Of a DNA stretch of 14,693 nucleotides, positions 4,753 to 13,741 are shown one piece after another (positions within the stretch are counted from its first letter, which is position 1; every line of letters begins with the position of its first letter). Origin of the DNA: Opitutaceae bacterium (lineage in GTDB: Bacteria > Verrucomicrobiota > Verrucomicrobiia > Opitutales > Opitutaceae); NCBI GenBank assembly GCA_029979145.1, contig JAPOIC010000025.1:1-14693 (forward strand), given 5' to 3'. The translations under genes and the position numbers were made by a program. Below the pieces are notes generated by a model, which saw nothing but the letters and a program-made list of their open reading frames with translations, did no database searches and was not told where the DNA came from.

Positions 4753-7311
4753 TCACAGTAGATTCAGCTGCGACTCGTCGTCCGGCGTGACCGTGATCTT
4801 CTTGCGCGGTCGCGCGGTGGGAGCGGGGAGGGCGACGACCGCGTCGTCGCTTTCCAGTTTTGCGAGAATCGTCTTCGCGCGATCGATCACCGTCAGCGGC
4901 AGCCCGGCGAGCCGCGCGACTTGGATGCCGTAGCTGCGGTCGGCCGCCCCAGGCACCACGCGACGGACGAACACGATCTCGTCATTCCATTCCTTTACGG
5001 CGACGGAGAAATTGCGGAGCCGGGGCAGGTGTTTCTCCAGCTGGGTGAGCTCCTGGTAGTGCGTGGCAAACAGGGTGCGCGGACCACCCTCGGCGTAGGC
5101 ATGCAGGTGTTCGATCACGGCCCAAGCGATCGAAAGCCCGTCATAGGTCGACGTGCCGCGGCCGATCTCATCGAGCACGATCAGCGAGCGGCTCGTGGCG
5201 TTGTTCAGGATGTTCGCCGTCTCGTTCATCTCGACCATGAAGGTCGAGTTGCCCCGGGCGAGATCATCGCTGGCACCGACGCGGGAGAAAATGCGATCAA
5301 CCAATCCGATGCGACAAGCCTTGGCTGGAACCCACGAGCCGATTTGAGCCAGCAGCGTGATCAACGCGACCTGGCGAATATAGGTCGACTTGCCCGCCAT
5401 GTTCGGCCCCGTGATCAGCGCGATTTGCGCGTCGCCGGAAGCCAGCTCGGTGTCATTCGGCACGAAGGCCGCGCTGGTGCCGCGCGCCGTGCCCGCCTCG
5501 GGCGCCTTGAGCATCTGCTCTACCACGGGATGCCGGCCCTCGGTGATAATGAGTGCGTCGCCTTCATCGAGTTCGGGTTTGGCGTAATCCCACTCGCGGG
5601 CAAGCGCGGCCCAGCCGGTGAGCACGTCGATCTCCGCCAAGGCGTCCGCCGTGCGGGCCAGCGACTCGGCGTCCGCCAGCACCGACGAGACGAGGGCGTT
5701 GAAGAGATCCTGCTCGCGCGCGAGGGAGTTTTCCTCGGCGTGTAGAATCTCCTTTTCCTTTTGCTTTAGATCCTCGGTCACATAGCGCTCGCCGCCCACC
5801 GTCGTCTGTCGGCGGATGTAGTTCTCCGGCACGAGGTGCAGGTTGGCCTTGGTCACTTCGATGTAATACCCGAAATTGTTCGTGAACTTGACCTTCAGGC
5901 TCTTGATCCCGGTGCGCTGTTGCTCGGCGGTCTCCAATTCGGACAGCCAGGTCTTGTTGTCCGTCGTGAGCGAACGCAGCCGATCGAGTTCGGGGTCATG
6001 CCCGGCGCGGATGTAATTGCCATCGGCCACGTCAGCCGGGAGCTCGTCCGCGAGGCTCCGCGACAACAACGCGAACAACTCGGGCAACTCGCTGATGCGC
6101 TCCGAATATTCCGTTGCTAGCCGTCCACCAAAACCGGCGATCTCGGCCAGAATCCCCGGGGCTTGTCCAAGCGTGTCGCGCACGGCGCCCAACTCGCGCG
6201 GGTTGCGCAGTCGATTCTGCAGCCGGCCAAGGATGCGCGGGATATCCCGCACTTGGCCGATCAACTCCTGCAAGGCAGCCAGCCGGGTAGGTTGGGCGAC
6301 AAACTCGCCGACGAGGTCCTGTCGACGTCGAATCTCAGTGAGATCCAGAGTCGGTGCGCTCAACCAGCGTTCTAGCAGCCGGGCGCCGGTGGATGATGCG
6401 GTGCGATTCACGGCTTGCAGGAGCGAACCATCCCGCGTGCCGCGCGCCGACGTGAAGATTTCCAAGTTACGGAGCGTGGCCGGATCGAGCAGCAGCGTGG
6501 AGGCACTGCGGTATTCCTGCAGTGAACGCAGGTTCTCCGGTCGCGCACAGAGATTCTCTGTGGCGTAGTAGACCAGAGCACCGGCGGGACCGAGCGCGCG
6601 GTGGTCGGGGGCCAAGCCGAAGCCTTCAAGGTTAAGCACGCCGAGCGTGTCCATGACCGTCTTGGCGCCGGTTGCGGTTTCGAAGTTGTAGGCTGCGACC
6701 TCGGTGCGAATGCGATCCTGGCAAAATTGGTGCAGGGCGTGCAGTTGCACCTCGTCATGTGGCGCCTGTTCCCAGCGGGCAAATTCCTCCTCGGGCAAGA
6801 CCAGCTCCGCGGGATCGAGCGCCGACAAGACCGGGAGGAGATTTTCGATGCGCGGATCGGTTGCCACGCGGAACTCGCCGGTCGAGAGATCGAGCCATGC
6901 CGCGTGCAAACCGGCTTTGTCGGTGCCGAGGGCGCAAAGGTAGTGGTTGCGGTTGGCGTCGAGCTGATTGGCCGCGAGTGTGGTGCCGGGGCTGAGAATC
7001 CGGGTAAGCGCACGCTTGACCAGTTTGCCGGCCTTGGCGGGCTCGGCTTGATCGCAGATCGCGACCTTGCGGCCGGCGGCGAGCAGCTTGGTCACGTAAT
7101 TGTCGGCCGCGTGAAAGGGGATTCCCGCCATCGGGTAGTCCTGTCGCTTGGTCAACGTGAGTCCGAGCAAGCGCGACGCCGTGACCGCGTCGTCGTAGAA
7201 CATCTCGAAGAAATCGCCGAGCCGAAAGAGCAGGAGGGTGCCGTCGGGCAGACCGCGCTTCACCTCGAAGTATTGCTCCATCATCGGGGTCAGTTTCGGC
7301 TGGGCAGTCAT
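4753..7311 (-). CDS. mutS: DNA mismatch repair protein MutS
   Basis: Recognises mismatches and small loops in DNA and starts methyl- or nick-directed repair with MutL. At 852 residues it is the length of MutS1 (E. coli 853). The mismatch-contacting F-x-E is in GDFFEMFYDDA (Phe34, Glu36). The connector, lever and clamp domains follow (about 120-570). The ATPase domain has Walker A GPNMAGKS (635-642), the signature loop around SDDLARGNSTFMVEM (681-695), Walker B LIVLDEIGRGTS (710-721, Asp714-Glu715) and FATHYQEL (748-755). The last five residues, QLNLL (848-852), fit the beta-clamp-binding pentapeptide and follow a basic linker. The start at 7311 gives MTAQPKLTPMMEQYFEVK, the usual beginning, but no Shine-Dalgarno sequence precedes it. 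It is transcribed divergently from the hydrolase gene, with 94 nt between them, and stands alone as a unit. Confidence 0.98.
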   Translation of the reverse strand: MTAQPKLTPMMEQYFEVKRGLPDGTLLLFRLGDFFEMFYDDAVTASRLLGLTLTKRQDYPMAGIPFHAADNYVTKLLAAGRKVAICDQAEPAKAGKLVKRALTRILSPGTTLAANQLDANRNHYLCALGTDKAGLHAAWLDLSTGEFRVATDPRIENLLPVLSALDPAELVLPEEEFARWEQAPHDEVQLHALHQFCQDRIRTEVAAYNFETATGAKTVMDTLGVLNLEGFGLAPDHRALGPAGALVYYATENLCARPENLRSLQEYRSASTLLLDPATLRNLEIFTSARGTRDGSLLQAVNRTASSTGARLLERWLSAPTLDLTEIRRRQDLVGEFVAQPTRLAALQELIGQVRDIPRILGRLQNRLRNPRELGAVRDTLGQAPGILAEIAGFGGRLATEYSERISELPELFALLSRSLADELPADVADGNYIRAGHDPELDRLRSLTTDNKTWLSELETAEQQRTGIKSLKVKFTNNFGYYIEVTKANLHLVPENYIRRQTTVGGERYVTEDLKQKEKEILHAEENSLAREQDLFNALVSSVLADAESLARTADALAEIDVLTGWAALAREWDYAKPELDEGDALIITEGRHPVVEQMLKAPEAGTARGTSAAFVPNDTELASGDAQIALITGPNMAGKSTYIRQVALITLLAQIGSWVPAKACRIGLVDRIFSRVGASDDLARGNSTFMVEMNETANILNNATSRSLIVLDEIGRGTSTYDGLSIAWAVIEHLHAYAEGGPRTLFATHYQELTQLEKHLPRLRNFSVAVKEWNDEIVFVRRVVPGAADRSYGIQVARLAGLPLTVIDRAKTILAKLESDDAVVALPAPTARPRKKITVTPDDESQLNLL

Positions 7312-7341
7312 CGAGGCGCCAACGCTTTGGCAATCCTGCGC

Positions 7342-7365
7342 CGGGGCAAAGCAAAAAGCGCCCCG
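7342..7365. other. Inverted repeat in the mutS/hydrolase divergent intergenic region
   Basis: CGGGGC (7342-7347) and GCCCCG (7360-7365) flank an A-rich 12-nt spacer that contains AAAAA. It could be an operator or fortuitous GC-rich symmetry. No convincing -35/-10 pair was found for either gene in 7312-7405. Confidence 0.3.
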
Positions 7366-7405
7366 CCGGGCTTGCGTCGCCCGTTTGGTCCGTTTCCGTG
7401 GGCGG

Positions 7406-8185
7406 ATGGGCCTGACCCTTTTTCATCGCGACCTCGGCGGCAGCGGCCTTCCGCTCCTCTTGCTGCACGGCATGCTGGGCTCGTCGCGCAACTGGCAGAC
7501 GGTGGGGCGCGACCTCGCCGACGTCGCCCACGTCTACGCGCTCGACGCCCGCAACCATGGGCAGTCCCCGCACGAGGAACCGATGGATTATGCGGCCATG
7601 GAGGCCGATGTCCTTGCCTGGATGGATGCACACACCACGGGTCCGGTCGACCTGATGGGGCATAGCATGGGCGGCAAGACGGCGATGCGGCTGGCGTGCC
7701 GTCACCCGGAACGAGTGGGGCGGCTTATCGTAGTGGACATGGCGCCGCGCGACTACCAATGGCCCGGCGGGCGGGCCGAGTATCGCGCTATGAATGCCCT
7801 CGATCTGACCACGTTGAGCTCCCGCGCGGAAGCCGAGACGCGCGTGGAGCCGATCGTGCCGGATTGGGCGATGCGAAAGTTCATCACGACCAATCTGGAG
7901 CGCACGTCCGACGGCTGGCGTTGGGTGTTCAATCTGCCGGTGTTGTCGGCGGCGCTGCCCGTGTTGGAAAAGAATTCACTGGGCCCGGATGATCGGTTTG
8001 ACGGTCCGACCGTTTTTATTACGGGCGGCAAGTCTTCCTATGTCCGGCCCGAGGATCACGTAGCGATTTCGCGACATTTTCCATCCGCCCGAGTAAAAAC
8101 CTTGCCGGAATCCGGCCACAATCCGCACATGGAGGCGCGCGAAACTTTTGTGGCGGAAGTGCGGGCGGCGCTGAGGGACGCGTGA
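7406..8185 (+). CDS. Alpha/beta-hydrolase, YbfF/ABHD11-like esterase
   Basis: Serine hydrolase of the alpha/beta fold, probably a cytoplasmic (thio)esterase; there is no signal peptide. From the ATG at 7406 (MGLTLFHRDLGG) it has 259 residues, close to E. coli YbfF (254). Longer in-frame starts reach back into mutS and are unlikely. The oxyanion segment is LLLLHGMLGSSRNW, followed by VYALDARNHGQSPH, the nucleophile elbow GHSMGGKTAM (Ser87), LIVVDMAPRDY, and the catalytic His238 in ESGHNPHME. The RNHG.SPH and HSMGGK.AM patterns are characteristic of the YbfF/ABHD11 group. The natural substrate is unknown. The galactosidase gene starts about 43 nt downstream on the same strand, so they may be co-transcribed, but no functional link is evident. 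Confidence 0.88.
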   Translation: MGLTLFHRDLGGSGLPLLLLHGMLGSSRNWQTVGRDLADVAHVYALDARNHGQSPHEEPMDYAAMEADVLAWMDAHTTGPVDLMGHSMGGKTAMRLACRHPERVGRLIVVDMAPRDYQWPGGRAEYRAMNALDLTTLSSRAEAETRVEPIVPDWAMRKFITTNLERTSDGWRWVFNLPVLSAALPVLEKNSLGPDDRFDGPTVFITGGKSSYVRPEDHVAISRHFPSARVKTLPESGHNPHMEARETFVAEVRAALRDA

Positions 8186-8228
8186 TTTTGTTTCACACCG
8201 CGTGGCGGTCTGCTTCGCTCGCCGGTCT

Positions 8229-11200
8229 ATGCAGCTTATGCAGACTGGTCCCCTGAAGTCCTGGCAATCCCCCGAAACGCTTTCGTTCAATCGGCTGCCC
8301 GCCCGGGCGACGCTTTACCCCTATCCCACGGCGGCCTTGGCCCGACGTGGTGATCGAGAACAATCGCCGTGGTGGCAGTCCTTAGACGGCGAGTGGGACT
8401 TCCGCCTCGTGCCCAAACCGGAGGATGTGCCGGCGGACTTCGTGGAGCCGGGTTTCACACCGACCGGCGAGGGCTGGGGCAAGCTGCCCGTTCCAAGCAA
8501 CTGGACGATGCACGGCCATGACCGCCCGCATTACACCAATGTGATCATGCCGTTCGGCGACCAGCCGCCGCAGGTGCCGGCGGCCAACCCGACCGGACTT
8601 TATCGCTGCACCTTCACGGTGCCGAAGACTTGGGCCAACCGCCGGACCGTTCTACACATCGGCGGGGCGGAAAGCGTGCTTTACGTCTGGGTCGACGGCC
8701 AACCCGTGGGCTTGGCCAAGGACTCGCGGCTGCCCTCGGAGTTTGACCTCACGCCCTATGTCCGTGCGGGAGCGACGCACACCCTGGCGGCCGTGGTGGT
8801 GAAGTGGTCCGACGCCAGTTTCATCGAGGATCAGGACCAGTGGTGGATGGGCGGCATCCACCGCGAGGTGTTTCTCTATTCGCAGGCGGAGCATTACCTC
8901 GAGGACGTCTTCGTGCACGCCGAACTGAGCGAGGATCTGCGCCGGGGCGAATTGAAGGTGGACGCGCGTCTGGGCGCGCCGAGCGAGTGGGGCAAAGGCT
9001 GCCGGTTGCGCGTGCAGGCCTATACCCCCGCGGGCAAGGCCGTGGCGCGCAAGGCGGTGGAGCAGTCGTTTCCATCCGACAATTTCTGGATCAACCCGCG
9101 CAAGCGTCTCACCGTGAGCCTGCCGGTGGAGCGGCCCGCGCTGTGGTCGGCCGAGGTGCCGCAACGCTACACCGTGATCGTGACCTTGATTGGGCCTAAT
9201 GGCAGCGAGCTTGAACATACGTCCGTCCGCACCGGGTTCCGGCGCGTGGAAACGCGCAATCGCGAACTGCTGGTCAATGGCCAGCCGGTGCTGATCACTG
9301 GCGTCAATCGCCATGATCACGACGACGTGCGCGGCAAGGCAGTGACGCGCGAAGGCATGCGCGAGGACGTGCTGGTGATGAAGCGCCACAACATCAACGC
9401 CGTGCGCACCTCGCATTACCCGAACGACGCGTTCTTCTACGATCTCTGCGACGAATACGGGCTCTATGTATGGGACGAGGCCGATCTCGAAGCCCACGCG
9501 TTTTATCACGACATCGCCCACGACAACCGCTACGCCCCGGCCTTCCTTGACCGCGCCGTGCGCATGGTGGAGCGCGACAAAAATCATCCGTCGATCATCA
9601 CCTGGTCGCTGGGCAATGAGACTGGTTACGGCCCGCACCACGACGCGATGGCGGCGTGGATCCGACATCGCGACCCGAGCCGCCCCGTCCATTACGAGGG
9701 CACGATCACCTTCGACTGGACCCGCGGACGTGCGGCTTCGGACTACGTCAGCCCGATGTATCCCGAAATCGGCAAGCTCGTGGCTTGGGTAACCGACCCG
9801 AAGAACCTCGACCTCCGGCCGGTCATCCTCTGCGAGTTCTCGCACGCGATGGGCAACAGCAATGGCAGCCTCTGCGACTACTTCGATGCGTTTGAGAAAT
9901 ATCACGGTCTGCAGGGCGGTTTCATCTGGGAATGGGTCGACCACGGCTTGAAGCAGCGCACCACAGACGGCCGGGAGTTCTGGGCCTACGGTGGTGACTT
10001 CGGCGACGAGCCGAGCGACAAGAACTTCGTCTGCGACGGTCTCGTCTGGCCGGATCGCCGGCCGCACCCGGGCTTGTTTGAATACCAGCACTTGTCTCAG
10101 CCGGTGCGCATCATCGCCAAGGACGCGCGGCGCGGGCGTTTCGTCGTGGAGAACCGCCGCTGGTTCACCGACCTGCGCGATCTGCGCGGTGAATGGAGGC
10201 TCACCGTCAATGGCTAGACCGTGGCCACCGAGCAATTGCCGGCCCTGAAGGTTGGTCCGCAATCCAAGGCGGAGATCCGCCTGGACTATCCGGCTTTGGT
10301 GCTGCCTGCCGAAGCCGAGGTGCACGTTACCTTTCGCTTCCGCCAAGCCAAGGCCACCGCTTGGTGCGCTGCCGGCCATGAAGTCGCATGGAATCAACAT
10401 GCCGTGCCGGCCAAGGCCTTTCTCCGCCAGCGTGCGGCGCGGCAGGCGAACGACATCGGCGTGCTCGATGTGGCGACAACCGCCCAAGGGTGGACGATTG
10501 CGGCTGGCTCGCTGTCTTTCTCGGTCGATCGCGATCGTGGTCTTCTCACCGACGTGGTTCGCGGCAACCGCGCGCTGATCACGGAGGGCCCCCAATTGAA
10601 CCTCTGGCGTGCCGGCACCGACAACGACGGCCTCAAGCTTTTCACCGAAGTCGGCTGGGGGCCGGCAGCGCGGGCGCTCAATCGCTGGCTCGAAGCGGGC
10701 TATGACCGCCTCGAACTCACCGCCAATCGCGTGACCGTGAAGCCCACCCGCGACGCCGCGGAGATCGTGATCGACCAACGCTGGCTGGCGCCCGGCGCCA
10801 AGCGCCCTTTGACCCATCGCCAAGTCTGGCGCGTTACCGGCGAAGGTCGACTTGCAGCCAAGTGCGAATTCCGCATCGATCCCAAGCTGCCCGAATTGCC
10901 GCGCGTGGGCGTCTCGCTCGTGCTGCCGTCCGCCTTGGAGCAGCTGGAGTGGTATGGCCGCGGTCCGTGGGAGAACTACTCCGACCGCAAGCGCAGCGCG
11001 ATCCTCGGCCGCTGGCAGACCACGGTCACGAACGACTACGTGCCCTACATCCTCCCGCAGGAACACGGGAACAAGACCGACGTGCGTTGGATTCGACTCA
11101 GCGACGCGCAGGGGCGCGGCGTGACCTTTGCCGGCGCGCCGTCCTTCGAAGCCTCCGCAAGTCACTTCACCGGCGCCGACTTGTTTGCAGCCAAACACAC

Positions 11201-11345
11201 CACCGACCTGAGGCCGCGTCCCGAGGTTTACCTCAATCTCGACCACGCCCAACGCGGCCTCGGCACCTGCAGCTGCGGCCCGGACACGCTGCCGCAGTAT
11301 CGCCTGGAGCCGGGGGCCTACTCGCTGGCATTTGCGATTACGTGA
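8229..11345 (+). CDS. lacZ: LacZ-type beta-galactosidase (GH2) with an in-frame TAG at codon 663
   Basis: Hydrolyses terminal beta-galactosides; no signal peptide, so cytoplasmic. Reading through TAG gives 1038 residues against 1024 for E. coli LacZ, with all five domains: sugar-binding (about 50-220), Ig-like (221-335), catalytic TIM barrel (336-628), second Ig-like (630-740) and the C-terminal small-chain domain (about 740-1038). Motifs include PSNWTMHGHDRPHYTNV, EDQDQWWMGGIHREVFL, TSHYPND, the acid/base Glu464 in LGNETGYG, the nucleophile Glu536 in CEFSHAMGNSNG, GGFIWEWVDHGL and RGPWENYSDR. The TAG at 10215-10217 lies in domain four at the position of about Lys661 of E. coli LacZ, and the same frame continues for 376 codons of clear LacZ sequence. 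Possible explanations are a nonsense mutation, a sequence error, suppression of TAG, or a two-polypeptide enzyme restarting at GTG 10221. ATGs at 8229 and 8238 are both plausible starts; neither has a Shine-Dalgarno sequence. Confidence 0.92.
10215..10217 (+). other. In-frame TAG codon inside the beta-galactosidase gene
   Basis: The frame reads AAT GGC TAG ACC GTG GCC, between LTVNG and TVATEQL. E. coli LacZ has ALDGKPLASGEV here, so the codon sits in an ordinary surface-strand position where Lys, Gln or Glu is normal. CAG to TAG is the simplest transition. A GTG at 10221 could restart translation, but the nearest GGAGG (10195-10199) is 21 nt before it. Confidence 0.9.
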
Positions 11346-11370
11346 TCGGAGCGGCCAGGGCAGGCCGCCC

Positions 11371-11452
11371 AAACCGAGGAGAATTCAGAAGCCAGGAAAC
11401 CAGGATTCAGACCTTGTTGGATCCATGGCTTCTGGATTCGAGTTTCCGGTTT
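11371..11452. repeat. Large imperfect palindrome between convergent lacZ and MFS genes
   Basis: GAATTCAGAAGCCA (11381-11394) pairs with TGGCTTCTGGATTC (11426-11439): 14 bp with one G-U wobble. An outer arm AAACCG (11371-11376) pairs with CGGTTT (11447-11452). The spacer repeats the words GGAAACC, GGATTC and TGGATCC. It fills most of the 106-nt gap, is visibly less GC-rich than its surroundings, and lacks a T tract. It may act as a bidirectional transcript-end structure or be a dispersed intergenic repeat of this lineage. Confidence 0.6.
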
Positions 11453-12738
11453 CAGTTTGGCCGGGTGCGAGTGGTGCGTGGGAATAGCCACAATGCGGCG
11501 GAACACGGGATCATCAGCAGGCCGCACAGCGCGTAAAACAGGTGGTAGCCGCCGAGGTGCATAAGGCCCACTGAGAAATCGACCTCGGCGAGCGCGCGCA
11601 GCAGCGGCACGGCGAGCACGCCGCCGATCGCACCGGCGCCGAGGCTGACGAGGTTGTAGAGCGCAAAGAATGCCGGGCGGGCGCCTTCCGCCGGAACCGT
11701 GGCGTAAAGGCAGGCGGGAGCCGCGACCCCGTAGATTCCGTCCGCCACGGCCACGAAAGCCCAGGCGAGAATGACGGGCCAGACCCGATCGGCGTCCGCG
11801 AAGGGAAAGCACAGAAAGAACGCGGCGTAGATCGGGCACATTGCGAAAAACATCAGTCGTGGTCCGGTGCGGTCGCAGATGCGGCCGATCAACGGTGTGA
11901 CCAGTAGTTTCACGATCAAATAGCCGACGCCCGTGGTGGAAATCAGCCACGGGCGCATGTGGAGAATCTCGAGGTTGAACACTTGGTAGTAGGCGACCGC
12001 GAAGTAGAACGGCAGCATCATGAGCAGGGTGCCCGTCACGAGTTTCACGAACGGGCGGCAGCGCCACACCGCCTTCAAGTCTGCCAGCCGGTAGCGCACG
12101 GGCACGGGTTGTTCCGGGAGGGTCGCGCGACCGAGGGACAGGGCGGCGGCCATGCCAAACACCGCGCCAACGGCGAGGAGGATGGCCAAACCGGTGGTGT
12201 TGGTGCGGCCGATGGCGTCAACCGCCAGGCCCACCAGCAGGGTCGCGCCAATGATCGCGAACGTGGAAAGGCGGATGCGCCGCCCGAGGTAGCGTCCGCG
12301 CAACCCGCTGGGAATGGTTGTGGCCAGCCAGTCGTCAGAAAAGGGTCGCGTGAGGTGCAGACAGGACGCTGCGAGGAAGACGGCAATACCCAGGCTCACC
12401 GGGCGCAACGCCTGAGGCAGCATCGGGGCCAGTGCAACGGCCAGCAGCAGCAGGATCGGCTCGCTGACGGCCAGCGTGAGGATGAAGCGCTTGCGCCGTC
12501 GCACGTGGTTGGCGAGCGGCAGGCAGAGCAGTTGCGCAATGCAGGCTACGCTCAGAATGGCCGAGAAGTAACCCATGGCTGCAGCCGGCACGCCGATGGC
12601 GAGCGCATAGGCGGTGAACACGAGGGTGGTGCCGCCACAGATGGTCTCGAAGACGCCCCGCAGGCTGATGTTCCAGTTGAACCAGCCGAGCGAATCGCGG
12701 GTTTCTCGTTTCGTCAGCGCAGGAGCCGGGCGGGGCAT
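11452..12738 (-). CDS. Major facilitator superfamily transporter
   Basis: Inner-membrane secondary transporter of 428 residues with about twelve hydrophobic helices in two halves. The first half begins at FETICGGTTLVFTAYALAIG (near residue 30). The central cytoplasmic loop is basic and runs around residues 210-240 (LPEQPVPVRYRLADLKAVW). The loop after helix 4 has IPSGLRGRYLGRR, resembling the basic RGR loops of MFS proteins. GRICDRTGPR, after the middle of the second half, is the MFS A-like motif between helices 8 and 9. The substrate cannot be assigned. It is the last gene of the minus-strand cluster, 44 nt after the holB-like gene, and may have its own expression. It converges with the galactosidase gene; a role in sugar uptake is possible but unsupported. 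Confidence 0.85.
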   Translation of the reverse strand: MPRPAPALTKRETRDSLGWFNWNISLRGVFETICGGTTLVFTAYALAIGVPAAAMGYFSAILSVACIAQLLCLPLANHVRRRKRFILTLAVSEPILLLLAVALAPMLPQALRPVSLGIAVFLAASCLHLTRPFSDDWLATTIPSGLRGRYLGRRIRLSTFAIIGATLLVGLAVDAIGRTNTTGLAILLAVGAVFGMAAALSLGRATLPEQPVPVRYRLADLKAVWRCRPFVKLVTGTLLMMLPFYFAVAYYQVFNLEILHMRPWLISTTGVGYLIVKLLVTPLIGRICDRTGPRLMFFAMCPIYAAFFLCFPFADADRVWPVILAWAFVAVADGIYGVAAPACLYATVPAEGARPAFFALYNLVSLGAGAIGGVLAVPLLRALAEVDFSVGLMHLGGYHLFYALCGLLMIPCSAALWLFPRTTRTRPN

Positions 12739-12782
12739 CGGAAGCGCGGGTCACGCGCAGGCGGGGTGGGGCGCATGGGGAC

Positions 12783-13739
12783 TCAGCGCTTGGCCCAGAG
12801 GCGCAGGGAGCTGAGCAGAAAGTTTTCCAATGCGGCCGCTTGATTGAGGTTCAGGTGGAGAAGGCCGACGTTGTGCTCGAGCGTCGCAATCGCGGCCGTG
12901 TGCGCCGCCCGCACGGCTTCGTCGCCGGCCTTGAGTCGCGGCACGGCAAAGGCGCGGGTTGCGTGTTCCAGCTCGGCGAACAACCGCTGGCGGATGCCAT
13001 TGGCAAGGCCGGTTTCGATCGCCACCTGTTCGTCGTTGTCGAGGTCCGGCGGGAGCTTCTCCTTCTCGATTTTCCACGCCTCGGCGGTCGCGGCATCCAG
13101 AATCGCTTCGAAGCGGGCGACGAGGCCGTAGAGCGTGAAGATATGGTCCGCGATGTCGCGCTTGCCACCGACACCGCCGGTGAGGCGGCCAAGCCAATCG
13201 CGGTAGTCTGCCAGCCACGCCGCCAGACCCGCGTGATCGGCCGGAGCGCCGACGGCCGGAAACCGAAAGTGCAGCACGCGGCTGCGAATCGTGGGCAGGA
13301 GCGCGTAAGGGCGGCTGGTCAGGAGGAGCAGGGTGGTGCGCGCGGGCGGTTCCTCCAGCGTCTTCAGGAAGATGTTGGCGGCGGCGAGGTTCATCCGGTC
13401 GCATTCGTGGATGATCGCAACCTTCCGCACGGAAACATTGGCCGAGACCTGCACCTTGCCGATGAGGTTGCGCGTGGATTCCGCCGAGATCTGCCGCATC
13501 TTGCCGGCGGGGCGCAGGGCGAAGCAGTCGGGGTGCGTCTCGGGTGGGAACTCCGCGGTGGACTCCGGGGTATTGAGGAGTCGATCGGCGATCGCATGGG
13601 CCACCTGCACGAGCGTGCCGATGTCCTCGCCGTGCAGCAGCACACTGTGCGACAGGCGCTGCCGGGTGATGGCGTTTTCCAGCACGGACACCGTCGGGGT
13701 GCCGGTCAGGGCAGAGGGCCAGTCAATCCGCGGCGGCAT
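12783..13739 (-). CDS. holB: DNA polymerase III delta-prime subunit (HolB-like clamp-loader protein)
   Basis: Probable stator subunit of the clamp loader that puts the beta sliding clamp on DNA. The 318-residue protein has the AAA+ fold of the delta-prime/DnaX family: HSVLLHGEDIGTLVQVAHAI (from residue 31) is the P-loop region with the GKT lost, as in delta-prime; VRKVAIIHECDRMNLAAAN is the Walker B-like/sensor region; FLKTLEEPPARTTLLLLTS (124-142) is the most diagnostic stretch; and IRSRVLHFRFP (151-161) keeps the SRC-type arginine with Val in place of Cys. The cysteine zinc module common in this family is absent. It lies directly after tmk (2 nt gap), the usual tmk-holB pairing, which strengthens the call. 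It ends in TGA, 44 nt before the transporter gene. Confidence 0.88.
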   Translation of the reverse strand: MPPRIDWPSALTGTPTVSVLENAITRQRLSHSVLLHGEDIGTLVQVAHAIADRLLNTPESTAEFPPETHPDCFALRPAGKMRQISAESTRNLIGKVQVSANVSVRKVAIIHECDRMNLAAANIFLKTLEEPPARTTLLLLTSRPYALLPTIRSRVLHFRFPAVGAPADHAGLAAWLADYRDWLGRLTGGVGGKRDIADHIFTLYGLVARFEAILDAATAEAWKIEKEKLPPDLDNDEQVAIETGLANGIRQRLFAELEHATRAFAVPRLKAGDEAVRAAHTAAIATLEHNVGLLHLNLNQAAALENFLLSSLRLWAKR

Positions 13740-13741
13740 CG

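Noticed and set aside
4921..5745. A 274-codon plus-strand frame opposite mutS
   Set aside because: No motif or ribosome binding site is seen, and it lies wholly opposite the conserved MutS ATPase and clamp domains.
7238..7405. Upstream extension of the alpha/beta-hydrolase into mutS
   Set aside because: The added residues overlap the mutS N-terminus and have no similarity to the hydrolase family, which begins at MGLTLFHRD.
8652..11372. A 906-codon open frame on the minus strand opposite lacZ
   Set aside because: It is an antisense shadow: high GC makes stops rare opposite a long gene, its translation shows no recognisable motif, and the plus-strand frame has the full LacZ domain order with catalytic residues.
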